From Urophycis tenuis (Eukaryota > Chordata > Actinopteri > Gadiformes > Phycidae), in NCBI GenBank assembly GCA_036785325.1, contig JAXIVH010000188.1, positions 82,001 through 146,000 of the forward strand: DNA of 64,000 nucleotides. The letters are read 5' to 3'. A program made the translations under genes and the position numbers. Below are positions 11,477 through 23,264 of this stretch, one piece after another. Every line of letters begins with the position of its first letter. The stretch's first letter is position 1. The notes beneath the pieces are model-generated. The model had not been told where the DNA came from, searched no databases, and saw only the letters and a program-made list of their open reading frames with translations.

Positions 11477-12208
11477 GAATGAAGTGACAAATATAACTAA
11501 TTTGATCATTTAATTCATACAAGATACATAAATATTCAACAGAATGTCTGCCCATTTTTAACCAAATAACAGTTTGTATAGTGTGCGTGATGTGTAGTCT
11601 ATGTGTGAGTGAATTTTGATCAAATGAATGTGTTCAGGTCAAGAGGGCTGTTGTCTAGTTCATCCAAAAAGAAAAATTGTATAGGATAGGATTATTTTTT
11701 GCTTTTAGAGGTTCTTAAAAGTCATTCAATTTGTACTTAAAAAATGTTGCAAGCCGGTAAAGTTTAGGCAGTTTAGTTAACTGCCATCAGTAAGCGTGAC
11801 ACTACTGTTTTTTCATCAAAGATTTTTAATTTTCCTCCACAGAGCAAGAGTCCAGCCTGTGTGGACTCTGCAAAGGACACAAGACCATATACATATATTA
11901 GATACATTCTTTCTGACTAAATAAATTGTATTTACCAACAGAGTAGTATTTTTATTTTATTTGCCAAAAGTGCATTCAAATATGAATTTGCCGCAAACAG
12001 TTAAGAATCACCAGAAGTTTGCCACAAAGCTAATTTGCATATGAGTTGCCAGAAGTCCACCGCTTCACCACAACTCCACCAGAAGTTTGCCACAAAGCTA
12101 ATTTGCATATGAAAATATGACCTTGCTGGCAAATTTGCAGCAACATTGCCAGAGGTTTACCACGACTGTTAACCAGAAGCCTTACATTTTTGTAAGGGTT
12201 GGGTTCAC
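11477..12208. other. Non-coding flank between hAT and element W
   Basis: AT-rich and without a convincing gene. At 11843-11914, after a pyrimidine-rich stretch ending CCTCCACAG, a short open stretch of 24 codons ends in TAA, and AATAAA follows at once. It could be a terminal exon of the disrupted left-hand gene, but nothing ties it to one. Confidence 0.4.
12012..12114 (+). repeat. Direct repeat, about 34 bp, 68 bp apart
   Basis: The phrase AGAAGTTTGCCACAAAGC, continued by TAATTTGCATATGA, occurs at 12012-12045 and again at 12080-12114. Each copy contains ATTTGCAT, the octamer bound by POU factors, though chance or repeat origin is as likely as regulation. Confidence 0.7.
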
Positions 12209-12530
12209 TGTCATTTCCACCACACAGTACAAAATAGATTCCTGGGTTCATTGTTTTAGGTTTGTATACTTAGTAACCATAGCAACATGGCTGGATTAAA
12301 AGGTGACCTCTACAGGGGGTAATAAAAAGAAGAAAAATCAAGGTAAATATGAGTAAAACAGAGTATGTTAATTGGTCGTCATTTCCAAACAGCTCATATT
12401 TCACATGGACGTAAAAATAACTGCATAAGATTAATTTAATAATGTGTAATTTGTGTATATTTAATGCTAACTCTAAAACTAACATTGGCAGATTAACATA
12501 GCATGAGATTTTAGAGGAAAAGGGGGAAAA

Positions 12531-12585
12531 TGTCATTTCCACCACAGTCATTTCCACCACGGTGTTCATTGTGGTGGAAATGACA
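12531..12585. repeat. Cluster of three subterminal motifs
   Basis: Two direct copies of the motif (12531-12545 and 12546-12560) and one inverted copy (12571-12585) lie within 55 bp; the inverted one forms a small hairpin with the second. Matching motifs sit near the other end of the element at 24399-24432. Confidence 0.75.
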
Positions 12586-12770
12586 TTGTTCGTGCTAAAC
12601 AGCAAATGATTTGGGCTATAATAAACTTTTAATGTAAAAAAATCATATAATTCATTAATTTAATTAAGGTAGTAAGGAAGTATTTTATTATTTATTATTC
12701 TTACAATATTGTTGGTAAATAAGAGAACAATAGATAAGTAAGTTTGACATGTCTTGGCTCTTTCTTTAAG

Positions 12771-14516
12771 ATGGCAAGAAATACGACAGCACAGAGGTCA
12801 AGATCCTACAGAGAAAGAATAAAATCAGATCCACTTAAATATGCAGAATTCCTCAAGAAGGACAGAGAAAGATACCAGAAAAAAAACAACAAGGTGTTAT
12901 TAAATCAGTGACAGAAATGCCAAAAAGAGAACAACGAAAAATGAGAAGACAGTGGCGAATATCACAACGAAACAGACGTAAGAAATGTAAAATAGTTTCA
13001 CACCACCACAATCACCAGAGCCTACACCAGAGAGAACTCCACAAAGGAAAAGAGGGAGAAAAAATGTTTCGAAGGCAAGATCAAAGGTGTACAGAGATCT
13101 TAATGACATTAAAGAAAAGCTTGATGATGCCCTCAGAAAAGTTGAAAAATACAAAAAAAGAAGTCATCGACTTAGCAAGAACCTTAGCAGATCCTAGAGT
13201 CACCTAAAATGAAAACAAAGCAACAGATGCAGCAAGGAAGCAAACAATTAAAGAAGACACTCCTACTCCATAACACCATTATGTAAGAATTAAGAAAAAA
13301 ATATCAGAATGTAGACAATCGTAAAGCTCGGCAACTGATCTCCAAAATTGTGGCTGGCAAGATCTTAAAAAAATACCGTCTGGTCACCATAGCCAGGATA
13401 GAGTTTGGATTCTCTACGAAGCTAATGAGGACAAACATGACAAGGGTCGACAAACTCAAATACACCCGCAAAACACAACGAAACAGAGTCAGCCAAGAAG
13501 TGAAGGAAAAGATAACAACATTTTTAGAGCGTGATGATAACAGTAGGGCCACTACTGGAAAGAAAGACAATAACAAAGATGAAAAATAAAATGCAAAAGC
13601 GCTTCCTGGTGGATTCTATGCAGACACTGCACATGAAGTTCAGACACGAGAATCCCGAAGTCAAGCTGTCCTATGCAGAGTTTTGCACCAACAATCAAAG
13701 ACAGAGACACATGTCTCTGTAAACTACATTCAAACATACAGTTCAAGGCAAATAAACTGTTCTATCACAAAGTAATTGAAACATCCAAAGTCACCGATCT
13801 CATGTCTTCAATTGCATGCGAAAATGTCACAAAAGAATGAATGTACAGGGAGTGTCTGGGTTGTAAAAACCATGAGCTCCAAACCTCTGCTTTCAATGCT
13901 GGGGAGCAAACCTGGTGGTTTGCGTGGAGGAGCTCTGTGGAGGACAGAGAAAAAAAGAAAAAAGATGGCTCTAAAGAAGTGATTAAAGTTCACCTAACAA
14001 TGAAGGAAAAAGTATATGGGACGTTGAAGACAATGTTGGATGACTTTTCGGATCGATGGGAAAACACATTCACAACATCAAACACCAATATCTGACTTTG
14101 AGAGCACTAAAAGAAAAGATTGACGAAGACAGTATTGTTCTACAAATTGACTTTGCTGAAAATTACATGTGCAAATTTCACGATGAAATCCAAGCTGTCC
14201 ATTTTGGGGATTCCCACCAGCAGGTAAGCCTCCATACTGGTGTGGCTCACACCAAGAATGGTGTTGTGTCTGTTTGCACTATTAGTTCTTCAATGCGCCA
14301 TGACCCACCTGCAATCTGGGCTCACCTGAAAAAAGTGCTTCCCTATCTCAAACAACCCAGCTGCAACCACCCTGCATGTCATAAGTGATGGCCCAACCAC
14401 TCAGTACAGGTCAAAAAAGAACTTTTTTTTCCTGAGCAAAGTACCATATGAGCTGGGATTCCAAAAAGTGACCTGGAATTTTCTGGAGGCCGGGCATGGG
14501 AAGGGCCCAGCTGATG
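12771..14516 (+). pseudogene. Element W transposase, 5' two-thirds
   Basis: ATG at 12771 opens a basic N-terminus with RSRSYRERIKSDPLKYAEFL. A Lys/Arg-rich coiled region and an ERDDNSRATTGKKD motif (13529-13571) follow. The catalytic part has IDFAENY (14145) and, after a frameshift, VISDGPTTQYRSKKNFF (14380-14425) and FLEAGHGKGPADGI (14479-14520). The two Asp and the Glu could form a D-D-E triad. At least five indels or stops break the frame, so it is dead. Similar proteins are common and mostly unnamed in fish. The SDG-x3-Q and GH-x4-D spacing also occurs in the fragment at 45715, which suggests a Kolobok-like relationship; this is inference. Confidence 0.6.
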
Positions 14517-16370
14517 GAATTGACCTTTGGCTAAGCCACGCCCCCCCTTAGTTACTGTTGCTAGTCCGTCAAACAACCAACTTCTGGGCTCTGTTTTGGT
14601 CAGTGGGTTCAACATGGCCTAAATCACTCTTCCTGCAGAATTACTGTCAACATTTTATAAATCAGCAAATGAAGTGTCAGACCGTAGTAGGCAAAAGGGA
14701 CTGCAATATGCGTTTGAAGGATATATACAGGACATACAGGTAAAACGCAATGAGGAAGGTATCCAAATAGAGACAAAAGCGTATCGGTCACAGTCCAAGA
14801 ACGAACCACCGCACACCCTACACATCGAGACGGAGGCTGGGACTAATAATATCAAGGAGCAACATTGTTCATGTAAAGCTAGGTAGGTCTCTATTCATTA
14901 TTGTAATCGTTATTACAAAGCAAACGCACGGCTAATGTTGCATAAAGTTATTAGCACTAGCAGCGTACTGGCGCATCAAAAAGTTGGAACGACAATGTTT
15001 TTGTTAGCTCCACAGGGTTTTGCTCACACATCATTGGTCTCATCCATACCCTGGATCTCAGTAAGGCACAAAATATAAACAACGTGCAAGCTCAGTCCTC
15101 GACAAGCTTACCCCAACAATGGCATAAGCCAAGAGGTGCCAAAGTAACGCCACAGCCCGTGACAGCAGTTATTGTGGCCAGGGCCAAGACGGAACGAAAA
15201 CAGAGACCCATCTTCTGTCAATACAGCAATGACAGGTGAGTCACAACTATGTTGATTTTTAACGTAGGCTATCCCATTTTCTACTTCCACCATAACAAAT
15301 AATTCAATTTAATAATTCAATGTAGCCTAAGAGTGCATAACATGAGCAGACAAGTATTTTGTGTTACAAATCACTTGACATAAGTAGGGCCATCTCTCAC
15401 AGGGCCATCTCTGAGGTTACACATCAGGATTTGTTGTTATTGAATGAGATGACAGGGACACCTATGAGCTACATAGCGAGCAAACCCCCGATAGATGGAG
15501 TATTAGGTCAGGGGAAGTACCCTCTTGGAAGTGGCTTGAGCTATCAGGTAAAGCAGATTATGTAAACCTGTTAAAGATAATGACTATTCTCATCATTTGC
15601 AGGGAAACGTTTTATTGGAGTCCCATAGCATAGCATACATTTGATTTCATTCACAGTAACAATAATTGATTGATCAACCATGACAGTTGAAACATACTTT
15701 AAAAAAAACATTCAAATACAGGAGATTATCTTTGCTATGTGTAGAGACATCAAAAAACATTGGGCTGGATCCTATGCTTTTATGATGTTTGGCTGGAAAT
15801 TGGACAGCATACAGACCACAAACCATATCTGATTTATATTTCCAAGCCTGACATTAGGGATCCTTTCGGAAACAATTTTGAATTTCTTCACTTTGGCAAT
15901 GGCTCTTTCTACATGTACTCGGTGTTTGGCTATTTTCTTTGTCATCTCAACATCTGTGGCTGGCATCTGACCATGTGATTTGGCAAAGGGGGGAATATTC
16001 AAATTAAGCCCAAGCTCTTGTACATCCTTCTCAATAAGAAAACCCTTATCCACCATTAGCCCATCACCTGCCTTTAGGTAGCCACACTGAAGCAGACCTT
16101 TCAGTAAATCCTTGATTCCACATTGTCTAAATATCTCTTGGTCTGAGATTGATCCAGTGTAAAGTGTGGATACAAAGATAATGGCGCCACGAGGATCACA
16201 GGCAATAAGACACTTAAGTGTGTTGGCGGATTTGTAGTTAGAGTAAGCCTGACTTTGAAGTAACAGTGATGTTGGTTTTTCTGTCTTAATCTCTGTACAA
16301 TCAAGAATGGCAAAAGTTGTCAGGAACTCTGCTCTGTAGTTGTCAGGCATGTTTTCTCTTATGCTGTCCC

Positions 16371-16565
16371 TGTGTGGCCAGATAGACACGTTGCCTAGTC
16401 TACCATACATAAAATCAATGAATTGAACAAAGTGCTAACAGTGCGTTCTGGAACTTGAAATTTGAACGCCAGCTCTTTCAGATCAAAGTTCTGCCTCAGC
16501 TTCATAAGCACAAGTAGGAACTCTTATGTATGGTAGACTAGGCAACGTGTCTATCTGGCCACACA
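16371..16565. repeat. 41-bp inverted duplicate at LINE junction
   Basis: Bases 16371-16411 (part of the transposase exon) occur again as an exact reverse complement at 16525-16565, immediately before the 5' end of the L2 element; 113 bp lie between. This filler at the LINE 5' junction most simply reflects a template jump during insertion. Confidence 0.9.
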
Positions 16566-19500
16566 TCTTCTCGCGAGATGGCGCCGAGGATGGCTGCCTT
16601 GTCTCGAGCTCCTCACAAACATCTCATTTTAGTGTGTTTTGCTGTACTTTTTTTTTGTTTATCTTAATTTTTTTGAAACATGCGAACCGCCCAAGCGAGC
16701 CCTATCATTCAATATGATAGAGAACAACTTTTATTCATCAGGTCGCTGGTAAACAGCAACAAACCTCCACGACCAGCAAACAACAACAATGGCGAGACTC
16801 CGTGGTTACCTGTTGGCGCTTTACCTGCGGGGCGCAGGAGACAAAGACGGCGAGGATCCCGGGCCGGGGTCCTAGTCAGGCTGAGGAAACGCGAAAACCG
16901 GCCACCTCTACCGAGCTTACTTCTGGCAAATGTCCAATCCCTGGATAATAAGCTGGATGAACTCCGAAGTAGGATGGCATTCCAACGGGACATTAAGAAC
17001 TGTAACGTTATGGTTTTCACGGAGACTTGGCTTGACCCTTCGATCCAGGACGCCGCCATTGTCCCGCACGGATTCTCCATTCATCGCCAGGACCGGACAA
17101 TAAACTCAGGGAAGAGTAAGGGAGGGGGTGTCTGCTTTATGATCAACAACAACTGGTGCTCAGATGTGGAGATAATTTCTTCGGACTGTTCTCCCAGCTT
17201 AGAGCACATCATGATCAGATGCCGTCCTTTTTACCTGCCGAGGGAGTTTACATCTGTTGTTTTAACAGCAGTGTATGTGCCGCCGCACGCTGACAACAAC
17301 ACAGCGCTGGAGGAGCTGTACGGAGTTATCGACAGGACAGAGACTTCAAGGCCGGAGGCTGCATTTATTGTGGCCGGAGATTTTAATAGCGCCAACATGA
17401 AGAAAGTCCTGCCGAAATACTATCAGCACGTCAGCTGCCCCACGCGCGGTGGAAATACGCTGGACCATGTTTACTCTCCCTTTCGCAACGGATACAAAGC
17501 CCTCCCCCGCCCCCCCTTTGGCAAGTCGGACCACGTATCTCTTCTCCTGCTCCCCGTTTACCGGCAGAGACTGAAAAGAGACCGACCTGTGACACGGACA
17601 GTCCAGCGTTGGACCGAGCAGTCAGACTCTGCTCTCCAACACTGCTTCAGCACTACGGAGTGGTGTGTGTTTGAGGATGAGGACATAAACACACACACAG
17701 ACGCGGTCATTTGCTACATCAGTAAATGCATCGATGACGTCGTACCGCGGATTACTGTACGAACATTCCCAAATCAAAAGCCCTGGATAAATAGCGAGGT
17801 CCGAGCTAAACTTAAAGCTCGGGCTGTCGCGCACAGTTCCGGTGATTTGGACGAATACAGGAATTCCAGGTATGCGCTCCGGAGAGCTATTAGCAGTGCC
17901 AAAAGACATTATAAGAATAAAGTGGAGTCTGACTACAAGGGCTCCAATGCTAGAAACATGTGGTCTGGCTAAAAACTATGACAGACTACAAAAGATCAGT
18001 AGGTGGTGCTGAGGGGGTGTGTGCATCTCTCCCAGATGAACTGAACACGTTTTATGCACGCTTTGAGAGACCCCCGGCTGTGGAGGTACAGAAGGCTCAG
18101 GATCCCTGCCCCTGCCCCCTGGTTTTAACCAGTGCAGATGTGTGCAGATCCCTAAAAAGGATCAACACACATAGGGCTCCTGGGCCTGACGGCATCCCTG
18201 GTCGTGCTCTCAAGGTGTGTGCAGTTCAGCTGGCAGAGGTGTTCACAGACATCTTCAATAAATCACTGCTCCAGTCTATAGTCCCCACACGTTTCAAGGA
18301 GTCAACCATCATTCCTGTCCCTAAAAAGACTAAAATCATCTGCCTTAATGACTACCGCCCAGTTGCACTCACCCCCATCATCATGAAGTGCTTTGAGCGG
18401 TTAGTCAAACAGTTCATCACCTCCTCCCTCCCCGACTCTCTGGACCCCCTGCAGTTTGCTTACAGGAAGAACAGGTCCACAGCTGATGCCATCACCCTCA
18501 CCCTCCACACTGCCCTCTCCCACCTGGACCAGAGGAACACGTATGTGAGAATGCTGTTCATTGACTACAGTTCAGCATTCAACACCATTGTGCCTTCCAA
18601 GCTCGTCATCAAGCTCAGGGACCTCGGGCTCAACAGCGCCCTCTGTGACTGGATCCTGAACTTCCTGACGGGCAGACGCCAGGCAGTGCGGATGGGTAAC
18701 ATCACATCCTCCAGCCAGACCCTCAACACCGGAGCCCCCCAGGGTTGCGTGCTCAGCCCTCTCCTCTACTCCCTGTTCACGCACGACTGCGTGGCCACAC
18801 ACAGCTCCAACTCCATCATTAAGTTTGCTGATGACACGACCGTCATCGGCCTCATCACCGACGGCAACGAGACGGCGTACAGAGAGGAGGTCAGAGCCCT
18901 GACATCTTGGTGCCAGGACAACAACCTCCTTCTCAACATCAGCAAAACCAAGGAGCTGATTGTGGATTACAGGAAGAAACAGAGAGGTGGACACGCCCCC
19001 ATCACCATCGACGGGACTCCTGTGGAGAGAGTCAGCAGCTTCAGGTTCTTCGGGGTTCACATCACTGAGGACCTGACATGGACCCATCACACCAACATCA
19101 TCACCAAGACAGCCCGTCAGAGGCTCTTCTTCCTCCGCAGGCTGCGGAGGTTCAACATGGACTCCAGGATACTCTGTAACTTCTACAGGTGCACCATCGA
19201 GAGTATCCTGACCGGCTGCATCACGGCCTGGTATGGCAGCTGCACCGCCCTCAACCGTAAGACTCTACAAAGGGTGGTGAAAACTGCTCAGCACATCACC
19301 AGGACGGAGCTGCCATCCATGGAGGACCTCTACATCCAGCGGTGTAGGAAGAAGGCCTACAGGATTATAAAAGACCCCCATCACCCCAGCAACAAACTGT
19401 TCTGTCTGCTGCCGTCTGGCAGACGGTACCGCAGCATCCGGACCAGGACCACCAGACTCAGGGACAGTTTCATCCCACAGGCTATAAGACTGTTGAACTC

Positions 19501-19923
19501 CTGAGCTCTGTGAAGGTCAATACATCTGTTTATAGGAAAATATTTATTTTCATATTTATTTAATTATATTATTTAATCCATATCGGTCCATACCTCCCCA
19601 TAACTGCTGCTAATTCAACTGCACATGTAAATATAAATACAACACTTTTACTTTTACACTTTCTGCACCTTAATGTTTAATGTTTAATGTTTCAATGTTT
19701 ATATTATTATCATGTTGTATATACATTTTATTATTATTATTGTTTTTTATTTTTATTTTTATTTTTATTTTTTTATTGCACTAGTTTTTCTCTTCTTCTG
19801 TTATTCTAGACACTTATTGAGTTGTTTTGGGGTGCCTGGGACTTAAGATTTTCATTGCCAACATGTACGCTGTATCTGTTGAGCAAATGACAATAAAGAC
19901 CTTTGAACCTTTGAACCTTTGAA
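16566..19923 (+). mobile_element. L2-type LINE inserted in ISL2EU no. 1
   Basis: A full-length-looking element: a 5' leader starting near a GCGAGATGGCGCC motif, ORF from 16680, a 3' UTR with runs of T and A, and a tail tgacaataaagacctttgaa followed by three copies of CCTTTGAA, the short tail repeats of fish L2. It splits the transposase between its exon-4 coiled region and the DDE domain. It is a different subfamily from the copy at 8.1 kb (similar, not identical, protein). Confidence 0.85.
16680..19504 (+). pseudogene. L2 ORF2, one frameshift from intact
   Basis: ATG at 16680 opens a frame with an Arg-rich start, the APE endonuclease (VFTETWLDPS, VAGDFNSANM, KSDHVSLLL) and the linker FPNQKPW. 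At about 17969 one missing base stops it after NARNMWSG; the second frame (17960-19504) continues with RT: DYRPVALTPIIMKCFERL, LFIDYSSAFNTI, GAPQGCVLSPLL, FADDTTVIG, and the C-terminal YGSCTALNRKTLQR and RLLNS. About 940 codons in all. Only this one lesion was seen, so the insertion is probably recent. No ORF1 was seen; some L2 elements have none. Confidence 0.85.
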
Positions 19924-20886
19924 CTGTTGTCGTAAAGGCATGAGGTTGATATGCTGATCTACTCTGTGGTATGTCACAGGGCAAGTGTTGGCATATCCGT
20001 TGTAGTACTGGGTATTCTGAAAAATGTGCACAGCTTATTAAACGTGTCATTACTAAAACCTGTGCAGTACTTAAAGTACACAGGCACACTGCAGTTACAT
20101 ATATTCTCAGGTGTGAGTGGGTAATGAGCTTGAGTGGGTGTGCTGTGAGTGAATGGATGAGATGCTTGATAATTTTCAATCTCTTCCCTCAGCAAGGCAT
20201 TTTCTTTTTCTTTATCGGCAAGTTGCCTCTTTAGTCTATTTACTTCCTCTTCCTTTTGGTCCTCTGTGTGATCCTGGTGTGAATCCTCTGTGTGAACCTG
20301 GTCCTCAGTGTGGTCCTCTCTATGAACCTGGTTTTCTGTGTAAAAACATAATGATGAAATGATTAAAATTATGCTAGTATAAAAAAGGAAACTTAATGTA
20401 AGTAATAAACATGTTTTTTCCCTCTTCACTGCATACAGCTCCCACTATTGGACAACACTTTGGAAGCATCGTCCCAACCAAACTCCGCTGACTTTCCAGC
20501 ATTCCCTTTGCCACCACAGCCAGGTACTTTCTGTACTGTCCTTAATGAAGTGCAGATGGAAAGGTACAGTATTATGGTAGTCTCAAAGTCTGAGGCAGAG
20601 GCACCTGAGAAAAACACCAGACATCAGAGTAGCACTTTGAACAGCTTGCCATCATCATACAGAGGAAGAAGAAGAACGTCATGACAAAAGCCATGAAGAG
20701 AGGTCTGGAGCTTGAGCCAGCTGCTGCAGCCCAGTATGCTGCCATCACTGGCAATGAAGTACAAGTATGTGGATTTGTTGTCAACCCTAACGCCCCCTAT
20801 TTGGGTACATCCCCTGACAGAAGGGTTCAGAGTGGTGAGGATGAGACCTATGGACTTCTAGAAATTAAATGTCCAATGAAAAACAG

Positions 20887-21260
20887 GGGCGGCACGGTGG
20901 TGCAGTGGTTAGCACTGTCTCCTCACAGCAAGAGGGTTCTGGGTTCGAATCCACCTGGGACCCGGGACCTTTCTGTGTGGAGTTTGCATGTTCTCCCCGT
21001 GCTTGCGTGGGTTCTCTCCGGGTACTCCGGCTTCCTCCCACAGACCAAAAACATGCAGGTTGGGGATTAGGTTAATTGGTGTCTCTAAATTGACCATAGG
21101 TGTGTATGTGAGTGTGAATGGTTGTTTGTCTATGTATGTTAGCCCTGTGATAGGCTGGCGACCTGTCCAGGGTGTACCCCGCCTCTCGCCCGTTGCAGCT
21201 GGGATTGGCTCCAGCCCCCCGCGACCCTCGTAGACGATAAGCGGTTACGATAATGGATGG
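20887..21260 (+). mobile_element. tRNA-derived SINE (family A), copy 1
   Basis: Starts gggcggcacggtggtgcagt, carries RNA polymerase III box-B-like GGTTCGAATCC (20942-20952) and an A-box-like GGTGCAGTGGTTAGC, and ends in ATGG repeats. The 11-mer ATGAAAAACAG flanks both sides (20876-20886 and 21261-21271). Removing SINE plus one duplication restores the YqaJ reading frame. Two more copies lie at 35515 and 46711. Confidence 0.85.
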
Positions 21261-22530
21261 ATGAAAAACAGTTACACCGATTGCCAGTACCTTAAACAGA
21301 TTAGTGATGACACCTACAGGCTCAATCATGCTCATGAATATTATTTCCAAATCATGCGACAATTGGGGATAACTGGGATGCCATGGTGTGACCTATTTGT
21401 TTTATGTGAAAGTGACCATCACCTGGAGCGAATTTATTTTGATCCCGAGATGTGGAGGAAAATAAAAGATAGACTTGACTGGTACTTTTTTGAGTACTTT
21501 CTTCCTAAAATGTGCAGTGAGAGTTCACAACAGTCACATGAACTGTAGCCTACCTGTTTCAATGACCACGGATAACTCCTCTGATGTGGTATCCTGCACT
21601 GATGATACTGTGGCGATGCCTCTGTAAATACATATGTAAAATCGATTAAAGTGTTATATTCTGATGCTGTGTTGAGACTGTAATATTCTTTCTGTAATTT
21701 AATTATTTTACGATAATTCTTACCTTTTAGTTGGTAGTCTTCGACATTTAACAACTGCACTTCCTTCACCAGGAATAGCGGAGAATGGATTTGGAAATTC
21801 TGGACTTGGTTCCCCATTGACAAAGTGCTGAAATAGTAATGTAAAATATTGATGAGCTGTGACAGTATGGTGGCAGTAGTCACCTTGAAAATTACAACAA
21901 TAGCGTGTCTGTAGCATTAACGTAGGATGTTTTTTTTTTTAATCTTGCATAATAAAGTAAACATCTAGCTGCTAGTCTTATTGTCAAAACAGACAATCCA
22001 CCTGTGTTTACGTGATAGCTAAGCTATCGCTAAGACTGCTTGCTAGCACCTTGATTCTTCATTATCTATGTTAGAGAATCGAAATCATAACCTAAAACAA
22101 CGTAAAACTGTCTAACCAGTATATCTTCAGTGTAAAATTAAAAGCAAAACTTACCTTAGAGCACACAAAAGTGTGCTTATTAATCCTTGAGGGGTTTAGC
22201 TGACTGTAAGGACGTCCACACAGTTTAATCCAAAGACGGCATTTGTCAGGATTTGACTTGGGTTTTGGGAAGGGATAAAAACGGACACCCCCCTCCAACC
22301 TCTCTGGGAAACGCGTATCTGTGTTACAAATACCCCAAGCACAACGTTTAACCATACTGTTTATAACATTACGATAATAATAGCCTGCCGAGATCGTAAA
22401 TCAGGGACGCCTGCATTGAAGTCCATTGAGCGCTGTCAAAAAGTGTCGGACCTCTGTCGGAGCTCCTTGTTGGCATCGCCGTGATTGGTCAATCAACATT
22501 CTAGGGTGTGGCTTAGCCAAAGGTGAATTG

Positions 22531-23264
22531 GTGCGGCTGTCAAGCGCCAGGCAGACTCTCTTGTGGCCAAGGGCATTGACCTTCCAACTGGAAAAGTGGT
22601 GTATGAACAACTGCTTAACCAGCCATCGACTGTCAAGTTAATGTACATCACTGATGAGGAAATCGAAGTGATTGATAGTCTTCTTCCTGATGGCCTGCTG
22701 ACCATCAAAGGAACCATGCAGATACATCAGGTATCACACGTCACCTTTGTAATGAGAGTTTGACATTTTTCTGTTTATATCTCCAGTGTTTAAATGCATT
22801 TTGTTCTTTTAGATTGTCAAGACCAGAAGAGATTTCTTGGCGAGTTCTCTGCTGCTTTTGTACAGATCCCCATCCTTGCCATTGTTTTGGTCTAAAAAAA
22901 AGTCAACATACTGGAAGCACAGAACATGGCGACTGCATTGGGATCACCAAGTTCTAGCACACTTACCAGCACATCTCATCTGCATGAAGGACTGATTGGA
23001 AGTTGGTGTGTGGTACGGTATGATAGGGAGCCTTACCCTGGCATTATACAGGATGTGGACCCTGAGGATTGCGCTCTGGTGAAAACCATGAGTAATATTG
23101 GCAAAAACAAGTTCTTCTGGCCTATGAGAGATGATATGATCTGGTACCGGCCAGAAGATGTGATCAGGCTGATCCCAGAGCCTCAACCAGTAACAAAGAG
23201 GCATGTGATGGTAGAGCCAACAATTTGGAAGGAAATATGCTCTGTTCTTGACTATGAAACATAA
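22531..23264 (+). pseudogene. Element W transposase, 3' third
   Basis: Continues directly from 14516 once ISL2EU no. 1 and one GAATTG are removed: GAAVKRQADSLVAKGIDLPT to an exon end at 22731 (GTATCA donor). After an acceptor TTCTTTTAG at 22813 the coding continues with frameshifts to a C-terminus (23032-23264) containing YPGIIQDVDPEDCALV, NKFFWPMRDDMIWY and a stop at 23262-23264. The Trp/Tyr-rich C-terminal module looks Tudor- or SH3-like, which I infer from pattern only. It is broken by at least one frameshift around 22920. Confidence 0.6.

Larger units (their letters stand above)
14614..21548 (+). pseudogene. SWIM-YqaJ protein of ISL2EU no. 1
   Basis: Exons: about 14614-14882 (ends in the C-x-C half of a SWIM zinc finger, EQHCSCKA), 15016-15235 (the C-x-H half, CSHIIGLIHTL), about 15401-15547 and 20439-21548. 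The last holds the YqaJ-like nuclease: a LELEPAAAAQYAAITG motif, LGTSPDR and LLEIKCP (PD-ExK residues), and a final DWYFFEYFLPKM. A SINE at 20887-21260 cuts the frame right after the catalytic Lys-Cys-Pro. YqaJ proteins are phage-type exonucleases; in these transposons the role is unknown, perhaps processing DNA ends. Defects: a TAA two codons after the ATG at 14614, a phase slip at the SWIM splice, an indel near 20670 and the SINE. Exons 3 and 4 join in phase. Confidence 0.75.
15772..22355 (-). pseudogene. THAP-DDE transposase of ISL2EU no. 1
   Basis: Exons on the minus strand: 22355-22155 (THAP finger, MVKRCAWGICNTD with C-x4-C and the later Trp, Cys, His), 21827-21724 (end of THAP), 21621-21554, 20335-19924 and, beyond an L2 insertion, 16524-15772. 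The first four join in phase. Exon 4 has a Glu/Lys coiled coil and FKYCTGFSNDTFNKL. The last holds the DDE nuclease (LVLMKLRQNFDLKELAF, ILDCTEI, DPRGAIIFVS, GSISDQEI and RVHVERAI). THAP fingers bind DNA and DDE domains cut and join it. Frameshifts near 19985 and 16415 plus the LINE make it inactive. The 213-codon 3' part is intact, which points to modest age. Confidence 0.8.
14523..22524. mobile_element. ISL2EU-type transposon no. 1
   Basis: Ends ACCTTTGGCTAAGCCACGCC and GTGTGGCTTAGCCAAAGGT form a 17- to 19-bp inverted repeat. The 6-mer GAATTG flanks it on both sides (14517-14522 and 22525-22530), and removing it restores the reading frame of the W transposase (ADGI|GAAVK). It encodes a THAP-DDE transposase (minus) and a SWIM-YqaJ protein (plus), the gene pair known for ISL2EU/IS4EU elements. 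An L2 LINE and a SINE are inserted in it. Without them it is about 4.3 kb. Confidence 0.85.

Noticed and set aside
20942..20952. Possible tRNA gene (B-box GGTTCGAATCC)
   Set aside because: No cloverleaf or acceptor stem; it is the tRNA-like head of a SINE, repeated at 46769.
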